From Whitmania pigra (Eukaryota; Annelida; Clitellata; Hirudinida; Haemopidae): 64,000 nt of DNA. Below the pieces are notes generated by a model that saw only the letters and a program-made list of their open reading frames with translations, searched no databases and was not told the DNA's origin. The translations under genes were made by a program, and so were the position numbers. Shown piece after piece: positions 33,918-63,600 of this stretch (position 1 is the first letter of the stretch; every line of letters begins with the position of its first letter). The stretch covers positions 1,248,501 to 1,312,500 of the forward strand of contig JAJTWR010000182.1 in assembly GCA_021613335.1 (NCBI GenBank), given 5' to 3'.

Positions 33918-35818
33918 AAATTAATTTGTCATAAACTTTTTTTAAACAAAACTTTTTAACATAGAAATCTATTGTGGTATATATCATCTTGTAGGTCTAA
34001 TAAATATCTTCAAAATGACATATACCATGGCACAATTCCACGTATCAAAGTTGAGATCACGCTTCAAAGATTCACAGACGACCGAATCACTGCGGTTATA
34101 TCTCGTGGCTTAAGTGACTTCTAAAACATGGGATTGCTACGAGATCTATGTAGCACTGTAGTGCTGACATTTATCTTCAAAATTACATATAAAGTTATTA
34201 AATTACTCGCTTTTGATATCCCACTTCAATGCATCATGAATGATGACCGCCCAAGCAGTTCACAGGTTTTCCGACGTCGCCAGGTAGACCATATGGGTTG
34301 CATGGAAACCTATGAATTTTTATGAATGAAATTTATGATATTTTCTTTTCTTCGCCTCTTAGTTGACATATTTAATGATAACGATTTTACTTGAGAGAAG
34401 CAGAAAATGGCGATGCATGGTGCTTTATGTAGACATTAAGAAAACTTGAATTTTTTGAGGTTAAGAAGGTTTACCAGTAAAACTACAATGTGGATACCCC
34501 ATAATTTCCTGGTAACTAGCTAAATATAAGTTCAATATTACTCAATTTCATACATAACATCATTTTATTATATACAAACATTCTATAAAATTTCAATTAA
34601 ACTTGTAAAATATGCAAAATAGCATTTCAGGACCCTTTGAAAACCATGGGATCATTCCTTACTTATGCCCATAAAATTCTGAATGTAGCACCAGTCCAAA
34701 TCATCTCAGTTATGCAACGGACTATAATCAAATAAAATAAAAATATAAATAAATGAATGTAGCACCTGTTATACCTAGATACAACATAGATGCTTATGAC
34801 CAATATAACTTGAAATGTGCGGAAGTTGCGATTATGTGTATTATGTGCAAGCTTTGGTTTCTTACAGGACGATGTTTATCAGTGGGTTTTTTTTTGCTAT
34901 TTTTCTTAGACTTTATAAATAACTAGATTCATGGCCACTGAATTTGTGGCTGGGCGTACACGACCACATAGATACGGATTGATCTCAATAAAGTGTACTT
35001 ACGAATGGTCGTTAAAGAAAGACAGTCATGAGAAACTGTAATATGAGACTTTCAGTGACAAACAGTGTAAATTATCGCAGGCACTATACAAGTATTTTAA
35101 TATTGCAGAGTTGCAGTATTATAAGTGATACTGATATATAACACTTTTGATTTTAATCAAGTGGGTACTTGAATAAACATAACTTTGAGGTTCAAGTAAC
35201 AAGTATTGTTGTTTTGGATGAAAAAATTCAGTGATCTGTGAAAAAATTCAGGTACTCAGGCATGAAAATTTGCCGCTCAGACAGATTTAGGGGTGGGAGG
35301 CATGGCCATCCCCGTCATTTGGAAAGTATAATACAAAAATTAAGTAAATCTATTATTAAAGTAAATAATAAAAAACATACATTCAAATTTTAAAAATAAA
35401 TTTTAATGTAATATTTCAATATAAACCTTCGACTAAAATTGTAGCAGCTGTGCCCCCGTGAAAGTGTTCTAGATTCGCCCTTAACTCAGACACTATATTT
35501 TTCCGCGCACACCAATTAAATTAATATGCACCTCAAGTAATGAACTTGCGCACGTCATTGTTATAAATATGTTACATAAAAACAAAATTGTGATAAATTA
35601 ACGTTTGTTGTATCCTTATGACAGGCCTCGTATCTGAGTATTTCGAAAGAACCAATGTAATGATGTGGAGATAAATAGAGTTCTCTGCCTTCACCACTTC
35701 GAGGGCCAAAATGCAGTTCAATAATGATAGGTAACATTACGTCTGCGTAGACTTCTTAAAATAATCAAATCTAAACAAGTGATTTATTCGTTCATAAGAA
35801 AATAGTCCTTAAATGTCT
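33918..35818. other. Gene-free AT-rich stretch
   Basis: About 1.9 kb without a supported gene. A 65-residue open frame at 34128-34325 shows no recognisable domain. Some GC-richer patches (near 34230-34290 and 34930-34990) may be old transposon debris, but I could not identify a family. Confidence 0.5.
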
Positions 35819-36598
35819 TCACTCAGGAAGGCTTCCTAGCAGCTCATCAGAGGCTTGTGATAAACTCCCTGCTGGTTCTGGAGAGGTGGTCTGATGAGTC
35901 TTAATTCCAATCTCAATCATGACATTTTCAGATGGTTCGGGACTTGGTTCTAGTAAAAATAGAAGAGTAATTTAATCACACTAAATGGATTTCAACAAAC
36001 TTTCAAACGCAACCAGCTCTAAGTGGAGCATGTTACTGGTGCTAAATATCCATGGTGATTATTTGCCATAAGTATGCATTTTTACCTCGTTCAAGTTTCT
36101 TTGTTTCTTCTCTTACTGTCTGCTCTAATAACTCTCTGGCTCTATCCTGTTCCAGTTGCCTCAATCTCTCAAGTTCCAACAACTTTTAAATAAAGAAATA
36201 AAGTTATATAAGACCTGTTAAATAACTAAAATGAATTTTATCGCTTAGTCTTAACGCCATAAACTTACTCTTAAGCGTTCTTTTTCTTCCTCTTCCAGAC
36301 GCAAGCTTTCCATATACAGCTTTTCCAACCTTTCCTTTTCCAGTTGTTTTTCACGACGTAATCTTTCAAGTTCTGCCTTTTCCTTAGCCTCCTAAAAGCA
36401 TTTATTGGTCATTTATTATTAACATCGATTTGATTGCAAATGCGAACATGCCTCGGCTTCCAATTTAAGATTCGCATCGTGTTTGTACAACCAAAGCGCA
36501 ATGTATTCGATGGGGTCTGATGGCCTTTTTAGACAAACTTCGGTCAAACATTCCGTTAATGCTTTTCCAAGAGTTTTCTCCAAATATTCTGAATCCAT
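35819..36598 (-). CDS. DPY30-domain protein, DYDC1/DYDC2-like, 4 exons
   Basis: Exons 36598-36452, 36391-36269, 36182-36086 and 35949-35819, about 165 residues. The N-terminus reads MDSEYLEKTLGKALTECLTE, then RPSDPIEYIALWLYKH: the DPY30 dimerisation motif with its hallmark DPIEYLALWLYK-type helix. The middle is a charged coiled coil (for example KERLEKLYMESLRLEEEEK), and the tail is short and Ser/Pro/Glu-rich. This order matches vertebrate DYDC1/DYDC2, proteins linked to sperm and ciliary structures, where DPY30 motifs dock on amphipathic helices such as those of radial spokes. No long ORF shows it because every exon is short. Intron 1 appears to use a GC donor (GCCGAG|GCATGT). A broken copy lies downstream. 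It is divergent from the ATPase gene. Confidence 0.85.
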
Positions 36599-36972
36599 AC
36601 TTGAAAGAAGAATCTCAGAATTAGCACTGAAATGACAAAATAAACAAATTCGAAATGCTTGGCAACGGGAACGATATTTATGCAGTTTTCTTTACCGATT
36701 GGCAAATTTAACAAAAAATTCATTTTTATATATAAAATATTTTATATGAAATATAAAAGCGCAATTATTTTATATCAAACTTTATGACAATTTCATTCCA
36801 AACTTTATTGCTAGTTAACTTTTAAAACAGGTGAGTTTGTTGTACCTGTGTTATGGTCGTTCATACCTAAATGAAAGCATATCGTTGAATTTTAAAAAAT
36901 GGCTTCGAGAAGCGTTATCAGCAAGCTGGTAAACTTAATCAAGTTTTGAGAGCAACATTTACAACAGATGAA
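36599..36972. promoter_or_regulatory. Divergent promoter region, DYDC-like / ATPase
   Basis: Only about 374 bp separate the two start codons, so both promoters must lie here or overlap the first exons. An ATG at 36899 opens a 10-codon frame (MASRSVISKL) followed by GTAAAC; it could be a short upstream ORF or an alternative first exon. Confidence 0.4.
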
Positions 36973-44449
<7,477 letters not shown>

Positions 44450-44633
44450 CGCTTCCCTACCGACTTGACATCAGAATGAAAGAAGTCATGAATATTAATG
44501 AAACTTTCTATCGGACGGTTTGAATTAAGAAGACGAACAAAACAATATTTTTTTGAATCTTGTTTTATTGTTTGAATGCTAATAAAATTTCTGAACTCCA
44601 TCAGTGTCACAGGACGACAAAATCTATAATTTG

Positions 44634-46440
44634 TTAAAGTTGGTTCAATTTCTCTGTAATCAGCAACTGGGTCTTTGCCAGGTTGCCAAGGTACGCCATC
44701 ATCAGAAGGTCCTGTAAATATAAATCCACCCTCGTCAACCTTTGCTTTTGTTAGGCTTTAAACTATTATTATCTTAAGTTACATTCACAACCTTTCAATG
44801 AAATGAAATGTACAAAAATCCTAGCAATAATTATAAAGATAGTAACAATTGCAATAATGGCAACAGCACCAAACTATTAAAGGGCACATCTTAATCTATT
44901 GCTATCAAAACTGGACCGATATTGCACTGAAACTTTGAAGCTTGACAAATAAACTATATTGTTTCACTTCTCTTAGTCATCATAACCAACCTTCTTGTTC
45001 ATGTTGACCATGTCGTTGAAGTCGTGGACACTCGTCGAAGCACTGTTCACCAACTCCATCAGCATTCTACCGACCTGAGGATCCGATGGTATGTGACCTT
45101 CCTGCAATTAAAAGTCCTAGTAGTTAGCCACTCTCCGACCGAGCGAAGGAAAACAGCAAACGGAACGTACCACTACGCAATCCACGTAAGTGAGGACATC
45201 GGCAAGATTCTTGACTAAGTCCGTGCAGCTGTCGGAGAGCTGACCAATTTCGGAGGACAGCTTGGCATTCTGTCTCGACTTGTTGCGACACTTGACGAGG
45301 TAGTTCACTGTCACGAATTTGAATAATTGCTCAAGAAAATCAAACATTTGCCTAAAAATCATACAATCGTATAACTCTTACATCCAACTCTTTCCTGTTC
45401 CTGACAGACTATTTCGATGGGAATGGGTGTGAACAACGTTCCCAGCGTTTTGTCGGGCACTCCCACTTGTACGCTGTAAAGTCATCGGCACCATCAAGTA
45501 AATTAAATTGAGAGGAAATGTCACAATCAACGTAGTTGAAAAACGAATGTCAAACATCCAAGATCAAACCTGACGAAAGCCTTGATGGCCATTCTCTGGT
45601 TGCGCAATGTGGTGTCGACCGTCACGTGAACCGGATTCTTGCACTCTCTCATGTAATAGTCGTGAATGAGAACAGAATGATCAATTATGTCATGTCCTGT
45701 GGAATACCTGAAACATTTTGCATCAATTTGTCTTTCAACATATTAAAGATAATTATTCTTATTAATAAAATTATTAACTAGTATTAACTATTGCTGAAAT
45801 TCAATTACCATCCCACAATGACTTCCTGGGGATTCACCTTCTTGTGCAATTCGTACATATTTTTGGCAAATTCAATGTCAACAGCCACCTGTTAGAAATT
45901 TTGTAAACAGTCAACCTTAGTGTAAAAAAAAACTGCTTTGGGACAAAATTACGACCATGAGAATTTCATCAGGGTATGAATTATATAACATAATTGCATA
46001 GTATAATATATAAATATTTTTGAGTTAAACAAAGCACAAACCTCATCTTCTGACTCATTGTGAGGTACAGTAAAGCAGTTCGTAATTTCAACTACCCCCT
46101 TGTCGACGCTACCTATAGTTTAAGAATAAAAACATAATAAATTTCAATATAGTGAAAACTTGTAAGAAATGCTAATAAAAACGACAATTAGCAGCTTAAG
46201 TGTAATAAACATCTATAATAAATGATTAATGTTCGAGCAGTTCAGGCTGCCACACATCATCGAAAACATATTTTATGAAATTTTACCCAAGAGGGTTCCA
46301 ATAGATCTTTTAGCATCTTCGTTTCTTCTTTCGTACGAGTCAACAATAATCGCCAAAACCACTGGGTGGACAGTGCAACTAAGACCAACTAAAACATTGG
46401 ATCCCATGCCGAGCACGCCGCGAGAAGCATCGGTCGCCAT
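44634..46440 (-). CDS. EIF3F: Eukaryotic translation initiation factor 3 subunit F, 8 exons
   Basis: eIF3f is one of the two MPN-domain subunits of the eIF3 complex, which recruits the 40S ribosome to mRNA. Exons: 46440-46287, 46112-46042, 45888-45809, 45707-45570, 45473-45382, 45307-45171, 45101-44991 and 44711-44634, roughly 285 residues. The start is the ATG at 46440 ([16 protein letters not shown]). The MPN core reads [19 protein letters not shown], then [11 protein letters not shown]: the His-x-His of catalytic JAMM proteases is absent, as expected for this MPN-minus subunit. The C-terminal helical region holds [11 protein letters not shown] and [16 protein letters not shown], which match the family. 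The human protein is longer because of a Pro/Ala-rich N-terminal extension not seen here. It is convergent with the ATPase gene: the stop codons are only about 185 bp apart. Confidence 0.93.
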
Positions 46441-47331
46441 TTTGCTTGTTTACGTGAATGTATAAAATCCTTTATTTTCCTGCATAGACGATACTTGATA
46501 TCTCCGATATTTACTAAAAATTTGTATAGACTTATTTAATTAAAAGGTACATTTTTACAAATAATAGAAATAATATAAAAATTAATATTAGTAAAATCAA
46601 ATCAGATATTGTAATTGCATTAAGGTAATCCAAAGGATTCGGCCTTATGTGTTATATATTGCTATTTATTCAAACCTAAATATTTTTGTGGCTGTATTGA
46701 AATAGCATGTAATTATGAGATAAGGATAATTGTCAAAAAGTCGTTTAAAAGGATGTTATGGCGGAGTGTGGATTTTTTATGAATGGATTAGAGAAATTCA
46801 TAAAATATCTGCAACGAACAACATTATTCGAATTCAAATATTTGTAATAGAATAATCATTTTGCGTCGTCTTTGTGCAAAACTCTTTTTCAAGTGTCTTT
46901 CAGCAGTGTCGCCGGCATCTATTATTCAATTGGTGACTGGCAACTATTCACCGACTGATTGATTGACGACATTCGCTTTTTAGGCGTACAGTTCACCATA
47001 GCGGAGATCCCTTGAGCATTTTTGTCGGCATTCCAACCAGTGCGGTTTGATTCATTTTTGTCGTGCACCTTCGCAATATACTTTCCATAGCGGAGTGAAT
47101 AAATATGACGATGTGCGATCGCTGGAGCCCGCAAGACCACGGAAAACAATGAGAGGGCTATAATAATAGTGTCTTGTAACTCATCGCTTGCTGGACGTTT
47201 GCACGCCATCGGAAAGGTCTCGCGGGATGGTGACTCCACGTTGAATTTCCATGCTTTTCCAGAACTGAAAAGATGTATAATTTCATAACGAGTGGACGAT
47301 AAAACCTCTGCGTTCTTCAATCGGAGGTCAA
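46441..47331. promoter_or_regulatory. Divergent intergenic region, EIF3F / turtle-like gene
   Basis: About 0.9 kb between divergent starts. The part at 46900-47330 is GC-richer and may be the 5' UTR of the adhesion receptor. I cannot assign specific sites. Confidence 0.4.
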
Positions 47332-56825
<9,494 letters not shown>

Positions 56826-57738
56826 TCGCATCTGATTTTCATTTTTATTAGCTCGGTTAACGGTGCGAGTTGATATCCTCATCGTTAAGTGCGCGCGATT
56901 TCATTCGGTATCGTGAACGCCCCCTAATCGCCGTGTTTGACGTTTCTTGAGTCGTTTTCGTTTTCGAAAGTTCGTTTTTATGAATCATTGAACACTTTTA
57001 TCGGTACCTATGAGTCAATTTGCCTAGATATTCGATCAGACTTGAAATGACAGTTGTTGAATTTACAAACTTCGAGAAGGGTTCGGCTGGAGTTGATTGT
57101 TCATTGACGTCACTCCTTGAGTAATATTCGATTATTTGTAATTATCCATTAATTTGGATAACTAATTAAGCTTCAATTATTAAAACATTTACGGACCATC
57201 ATCTAAGAGGCCACTGACGCAAATGTTGGGAAGAGTCAGAAACTAGATAGTGAACATTGCCATGATAACCGAATGGGACTTGATTTTAACAAACCCGATG
57301 GTTTCTTTGGCCGAAGAAAGGATAAGAATTGCGGGAGTCTCGTATTATTTGGATGTATTAATTGCTTTGACTTGGAGACTCCGCTGCTGACCAAGCTCTG
57401 GGGATGCCTGACGGTGCAATCGAATATTCAGACATTTTCTAATGCGTTTCTAAATTAGATTTCAAGACATGATCGCGAGGTTAAAAGGTCGTCACCGAGA
57501 TTCTCGAGAATGGAGGGATACCATGGCATTGTTTGGATGGTTTTGACGCTCCACAAATATTTATGGAAGGAAGTTCAAAAAAGTCGTGTTTAATTTTAGA
57601 TTAAGTTCTGTTCGCTCGGTGGCATTGTGAATTAATTGTGCGAAACAGAAAATTGAGCGCTTGAGCGCAGATAACAGTACGTTTAAATCTGAAGGTTAGG
57701 TTCGATATATTTCATAGAGGTTTTCTATTGAAATAGAA
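56826..57738. other. Convergent intergenic region, turtle-like / protocadherin
   Basis: About 0.9 kb between facing stop codons. It must hold both 3' UTRs. No additional gene is seen. Confidence 0.55.
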
Positions 57739-60630
57739 TTATTTATTACGACGGCAATGATGACTATTCGCCACGAAATTGGCTGGTCCCCTGTGGGTAG
57801 TTTTTTCTGCATTGCGTCCTGGTATGACGTCTGGAGAAGTCGTGCGGACGACCACTGGATGCTTCGACGGATCAAGTTCGTTCGTGACGGTGTTCTGCCT
57901 CCTGCGACATAGATCCTCGTTAAGTTGGTTGTCAGATATTCTCCTACTTCTACACGATACGGATATTATCATGGAGAGGATCAAAACAAAAAGGACGGCA
58001 GCCAGAGACCAGGGTAGAACGTTTTGAAAGGAACTGAACTTTTCACTCCTGAGGCTAAGTTGCCTGCTTGGCGTTGGCGTGAACAGAATCAATTTCAGGG
58101 AGGCTGAGTTTACGAGCGGAGGTGAACCACCATCTCGAGCGCTGATGGCCACGGTGAACAGTTTCGTCGAGTTCGGCCACATCCCCACCAAAGACAAACA
58201 GCAGCTACTAGAATTCGCTTGATCGAAATGGAAGTACTTTCCGTACGTAGAGTCTGGCCCAGATACCGATGCTTCGAATGACACCTCGGAGTTTGCGCCC
58301 GAATCCAAGTCGACCGCGTGGAAGCACACGAGAAGATGTCTGTCGACATCGTACGTCCTCTGATCGGATTGGAATAGAACGACGGGTGAGGTTGGAAAGT
58401 TGACGAACAGTGGATAATTATCGTTGATGTCTTCGACTGCGATTCTGACCTTTACTTTCAGGCTGATTTGTTTTGAGATCACGAGCACCTCGATGAGATG
58501 TTCTGCTTCAGTTTCTCTATCGAGCTTCTGCAAGCAAGTTAATGTGCCGCTGGTGGCGTCGATAAGGAAGACTTTTCCCGTGTTTTTTGCACGATTGGAG
58601 TTTTCGCGAATTAATTGGAAGCGATAAGCGCAACCTTCGCAATCTTCTCCCGGTCGGAAAATTGTTCCAACTATGAAAGGGGGCGGAATGTTCTCCGAAA
58701 CGCGAAACGATTGTGATCGGCATTCCGAAATTCTTTCAGCAGATTTCGTTATCGAGAGACTGAAAAAGGTGGAAGTGTTCAGCTGCGGAATACCGGAGTC
58801 AAATGCGATGATTTTGAATAAGTATTCGTTCTTGGAGCCATAAGTGAATACGCTGTTCGTCAAAATTGTGCCGTTGAGAGTGATTTGAAGCTTGGTACTC
58901 GCATCGCTTGACGGAGACGTTAAGTCATTAAGCGAGAATTTAAGATCGGAGTTTGTGTTCGAGACATCGCAGTCGTAAGCTCTGATGGTGGCGAGACGGA
59001 CGCCTATGTCGTTGTACTCGACGAGCGACATCGACAGATTTCTATCGTTTGGATGGATTTCTGGCACGCAATCGTTAACATCAAGAATCGAAATTCGGAC
59101 GTAAAGATGAGTTTGAAGTCTCGGTTGGCCGTGATCATGACAGGCGAGTGAGATGGTTTTAAAGTCCTCATTTTCAGCATCAAACAAATCCCCAGTTACC
59201 AGCTGGTATCTATCTCTACTCATTTTTTTCAAAGCGAAACCGCTTTTTTTGCCGACAGTACAAGAAACCCTGCCGTTTTCCTCTGAATCGGCATCGACGA
59301 CCGTGATGTATGCCACGAATGTGTCAACCGGGGAGTTTTCGTGTAAGATCAGAGCGTCTCGTGAAGGCCAAATTGAATGCAGTTCTATAATTGGCTCGTT
59401 GTCATTGACGTCTCGGACGTGAATTATCACTTTGGCAAATCCCGTCAGAGGACTTGGACTTGCGTCGACAGCTTGGACGAGGAACGTGTGAACGCGAGTT
59501 GTTTCGAAGTCGAGGTTCGTCATGATCTTTATAACACCAGAGTCTCGGTCAACTGATACCATGCTACTCTGCTCGGCGTTGGCATCAAGAAGTCGGTAGG
59601 CGATGAACGAGTTGAGCCCTTCGTCTTCATCGTCCGCATGTACCTGCCCTATGACACCACCTGGCTGAAAGAAAGTCTTATTGGGTACAAAATGTTATTC
59701 ATGCCTTCGGTCGGCTATATTTACCGTTATGTCTTCTCTGACTGAGAAGTGGTAGGTGGAGTTCCTGAACGAAGGATTGTTGTCGTTCACGTCTAGAACT
59801 TCTATCGAGATGTCCAAGCATGAGGACAAACTAGGAAGACCTCCGTCAACTGCACAAAGGACGGTCTGGTATTGTTGCCTATTCTCCCTGTCAAGGGGCT
59901 TTCTCAGGACCAAGAACAAGGTTTCTTCTTTCAGCAGTGAAGTGGCAGAGGCAGCTCTTGATTCGATATTAAACTGCGATTCGTCAATTCCAGTCATCCT
60001 TGCCTGCCTCTGAGTATCAAATGTACCATTAAAGTTTGGAATCAGTTGGTATTTGTAAATGGAAAAGGAAGGACTGTCGAAATCAGAAGCCATCGGCAGT
60101 GACAGCTTGGCACCCACTTGTTGAGATTCGTAGATTCTGAAGTGGATGGATTGATGGTCGAAGAATGGATGGTTGTCGTTAATGTCGATTATCTCGACGG
60201 TCACAGTGAGAGCTTGATGCCGGTGCGAAAAGAATGACGGTGAAAGTGATAGTTTAATTCTAAAGAGGCACGATTCCTCGCCAGAACAATATCGTTCCCT
60301 GTCTATCACGATTCGCGTTCTAAGGACGGAGTCGAGTGAATTAATGTGAAACAAATCCTCTGAGAATAGCTTTACATTACTATTTGTTATGAGATGCATC
60401 GACGATATGCGAAACAACGTTTGGTTTCTGTATTTCTGAATATTTCGGAAAAACTGATGACTAGCGTCGACAAAACTTAGGTCTGCTTTTATGGCGTTGG
60501 TTCCGAGATCTGCTGCCAGGTTTCCAACGAAGGTGTTTTGGGGTTCTTCCTCGAAAATGCTGTACTCGAGCAGAAGTTGGACGACCGCCGATTGCAAGCC
60601 CACCAGGAGACATGTCAGTTCCTTCCTCAT
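57739..60630 (-). CDS. Protocadherin, two exons, about 943 residues
   Basis: Exon 1 is 60630-59725 and exon 2 is 59664-57739, joined in phase 0 across a 60-bp intron (ACG|GTAAAT ... TTTCTTTCAG|CCA). The N-terminus is MRKELTCLLVGLQSAVVQLL, a signal-peptide-like start, then the protocadherin text NTFVGNLAADLG. I count seven extracellular cadherin repeats by their calcium-linker motifs: DINDNHP, DVNDNNP, DVNDNEP, DVNDCVP, a degenerate fifth boundary, and DINDNYP. One transmembrane helix follows (LPWSLAAVLFVLILSMIISV) and then a short tail of about 70 residues with no recognised adaptor motif. Protocadherins mediate homophilic, calcium-dependent adhesion, chiefly in nervous tissue. The near-single-exon ectodomain is typical of the family. 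DVNDCVP has Cys in place of Asn, and repeat 5 lacks the terminal DxND. Confidence 0.93.
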
Positions 60631-63600
60631 GACGGACCCCTCTTGGTGATGAAGTGAATAGTTTTATGCTTAAAAGTGTTATTTATTATTTTTAAAAAAG
60701 AATTTGTTACGTGAAATTTACATTTAATATACAAATTGATGTTGCTGTTTTCTTTTATTTCATTAAGGAAATAATAGAAACTTGAATTTTATAAATGTTC
60801 GCTGATAAAAAGCAAAGCTTCCAAACAACTTCGAGAAAAAGCAAACGCTTCCAATTCTAAAGACAAATTAACGAATTTTAAACTTGCAAAATTAAGTTGA
60901 GACTCCTTACACAACCCTGGAATTCGATTAACTATTTAGTGGCATCATGGGATGGAGCCACGAGATTCGAGCAAATTTTAAGTTATTTGGTTTCAGGGTC
61001 TAGGTTAGGGTTAGGAGATATAAATTATTGAAATTCTCAAAACTTAGTAAACTGCTATTGAACAGAGATGTTAGGATTTCGATGTTCAGATGTCGCCTGC
61101 GAGGCCAAGACATTTTATGGCAATGAATAATTATTCATTAATAATTAATTATAATTAATCTATTTCCAGGTTGTTATAGGTGTACGTCAATGGCGTAAAA
61201 TTCATTATTTTATCCACGATTTATCGAAACTGAATTTGAAAATATTTTAACGCTTAAAATTTCTGGCAAGTTTTAAAGAAATTAATCATTTACAAAGCCC
61301 GGGATTAAAGTTGCAATTTTGCAAATCAAAGAACTTCTAAACCTAGAGTTCTGACAAACATATGTTTAGCCGTCAATATTGAATAAATTATGTTAATCAT
61401 TTGGCTTTCCTGTATTACTAAGATGATATCATTGATGGTTCTGATGCCATTGTCTCGTAAGTCCATCAGGGAGTTATTAAAGGATTTTTCTTCCGTTTTT
61501 TCAGTTCCCTGCGAACAATTGTCCTCAGAAAAAAAGACATGAATAGTGATTTAGTTTCATTTTCACTCCACGTATTATTCTCTGAAGCATGCTGTCGTTA
61601 TTTTTAATCTTTAATTCACTGCTTTTGGTAATCTGGTAAGCGCATGACCAAATTTGTCCACTTTAGCACTAGTTGTTGCAACTAATGTCTTCAGGATTTT
61701 TTGAGAGAATTTTACTTGCCTTTTCAGTTTTTCCTTCACGAAATTGTTTAAAAATAGCATTAATTAAAAATTAAAATGATGCTGTTAATGTCATTTTCAC
61801 TGAGCAACATTCTATCATTTTAGCTCATTTTTACGGATTAACAATCTTTAAATATTTTTTTATAAGTTTTTTTTCAAAACCGCAAATATTTTAGCAACAA
61901 TATATTCGAAATTGTGGACGCAAACTTAACATGGAACTATTTAAAAGGGAATCTGTGTGAAATTCAAGAGAAATCTTCCTCAAAAGCTTAATTATTTGAA
62001 TCTTTTACATTACTTGTAATTCATATCAAGTTATTTACGTTTTCAGTAATGCACCTGATCGGATCACAAGGGCATTATTAAACAAACTTTTGCATGAGTG
62101 GAGCGTACGAAAATTAAATAAGAGAGTGTATCGAAAATAACTAAATAAAAACTTTAGAAAAATATGAGACTTGCGATTTGTCAAAGATTACCGCTGAATA
62201 AATAATGATTATTAAAAAATCAACACTTACTTTAAATTAAGAAAAAAACGTATAAACATAAAAGCATATTTACAAGAGACTCGATGTAATTAATGCCTTT
62301 CGACTGATTATCATGCATTTTGTTTGCTCTTACTTTGGTTTAATAAATGATCTGGTCAGAAGCTATAAAATCAAACAAAGCGATAGTTTAACGACAGCGT
62401 TATTATACAACAATAACAACAAAAAGAAAAAATTAAGGAAAAGTTTACAAAGTAATAATTTTAAAAAATATAAAGTTAAAAAGAAATACTTTCATCGAAT
62501 CATTAAAGAAATGTCATTCCTACGCTCCACACTTGTGCTTCTGGGACTAACGCCTCCTAGCAGCGCTCAATTCAACGTCATCGGTGCGCTAAAGAAACGC
62601 ATCGAATCCAGCCATTCACGTTTGGGAAGAAATGGCGCCAATAAGCGAAAGTGTTCTCCAACAAAAGGACAAGGTCAAATAGTCGTTTGCAGGCCGACAT
62701 CTTTATTCACCACGACACTGATATCTTTACTGGCGTTCCATTGTGTACCGCCATTTATTGGGCAAACAGAAAAGTCTTTGGCTGCCGATGCAGCAGTGAT
62801 TGGAGTAGACTGTTTGTCTTCGTCATACGATTGCTTCTTCTGGGATAAGCAGATGATTTCGTCCCCGAAGATTGCGAGCAGAAGTGGGCAGCAAATGATA
62901 TTTTCTCAAGCGAGACTATCCCATTAAGTCTTAGTTTGTTCGCGCATGGCTTCTCGCATACTTACGACCTACTGGGATATTAATGCCGCAAAGAACGTTT
63001 CTTGATGGCTGGATAGCGATGAAATCAAACTGAAGACCGAATCTTACTCCAGGCCCGCATAGGTTAGATCGTTGACTGGACTTCCGACAAGGAAACAATC
63101 GCGGGGCGAGTTAATCGAAGGTCGAGACGCATTAAGTGGTGTTAGTTGGACGGTCGAGAAAGAGGAAGTATGTCTCTGTTGATTACGGCGAGGATGAGAA
63201 TCAGAGTTTTGCCTGCAGTCGTTTTGCAGGCATTTAATCTTCCCTTTCAGTTCAATCTCTGGGCAGGCGTGAACAGCTTTCTCAGAATCTCTTTTCGAGA
63301 TTTTGCTTATGGGAGCATCAAGAGGTAATTCACGTCGGTGAGAACTGAAAAATGCCGAGGAGAATTCTGCAGCTCACTTCCTCCGGTGTTATAGGAATTT
63401 TTGTCTTCAACTCAAAAACAATTTACTCTTTTTTTTTTGTTTTGAATTCAGTTCTGACTTCATTCATGTTTTTCTTACCCGGTGCTTGGCGCTCTTCACT
63501 GGTTGGTCTTCGGACGCTTCTCTAATAAAGTCGCAAGGGAATTTTCCATGGATGGCTTACGGACGTGTTTTTAATTTAATTACTTTTCATTGTTGTGTTG

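Noticed and set aside
62313..62927. 204-codon open frame on the plus strand
   Set aside because: Low-complexity Asn/Lys runs, no recognisable domain, no splice or promoter context; best explained as a chance ORF in a gene-free flank.
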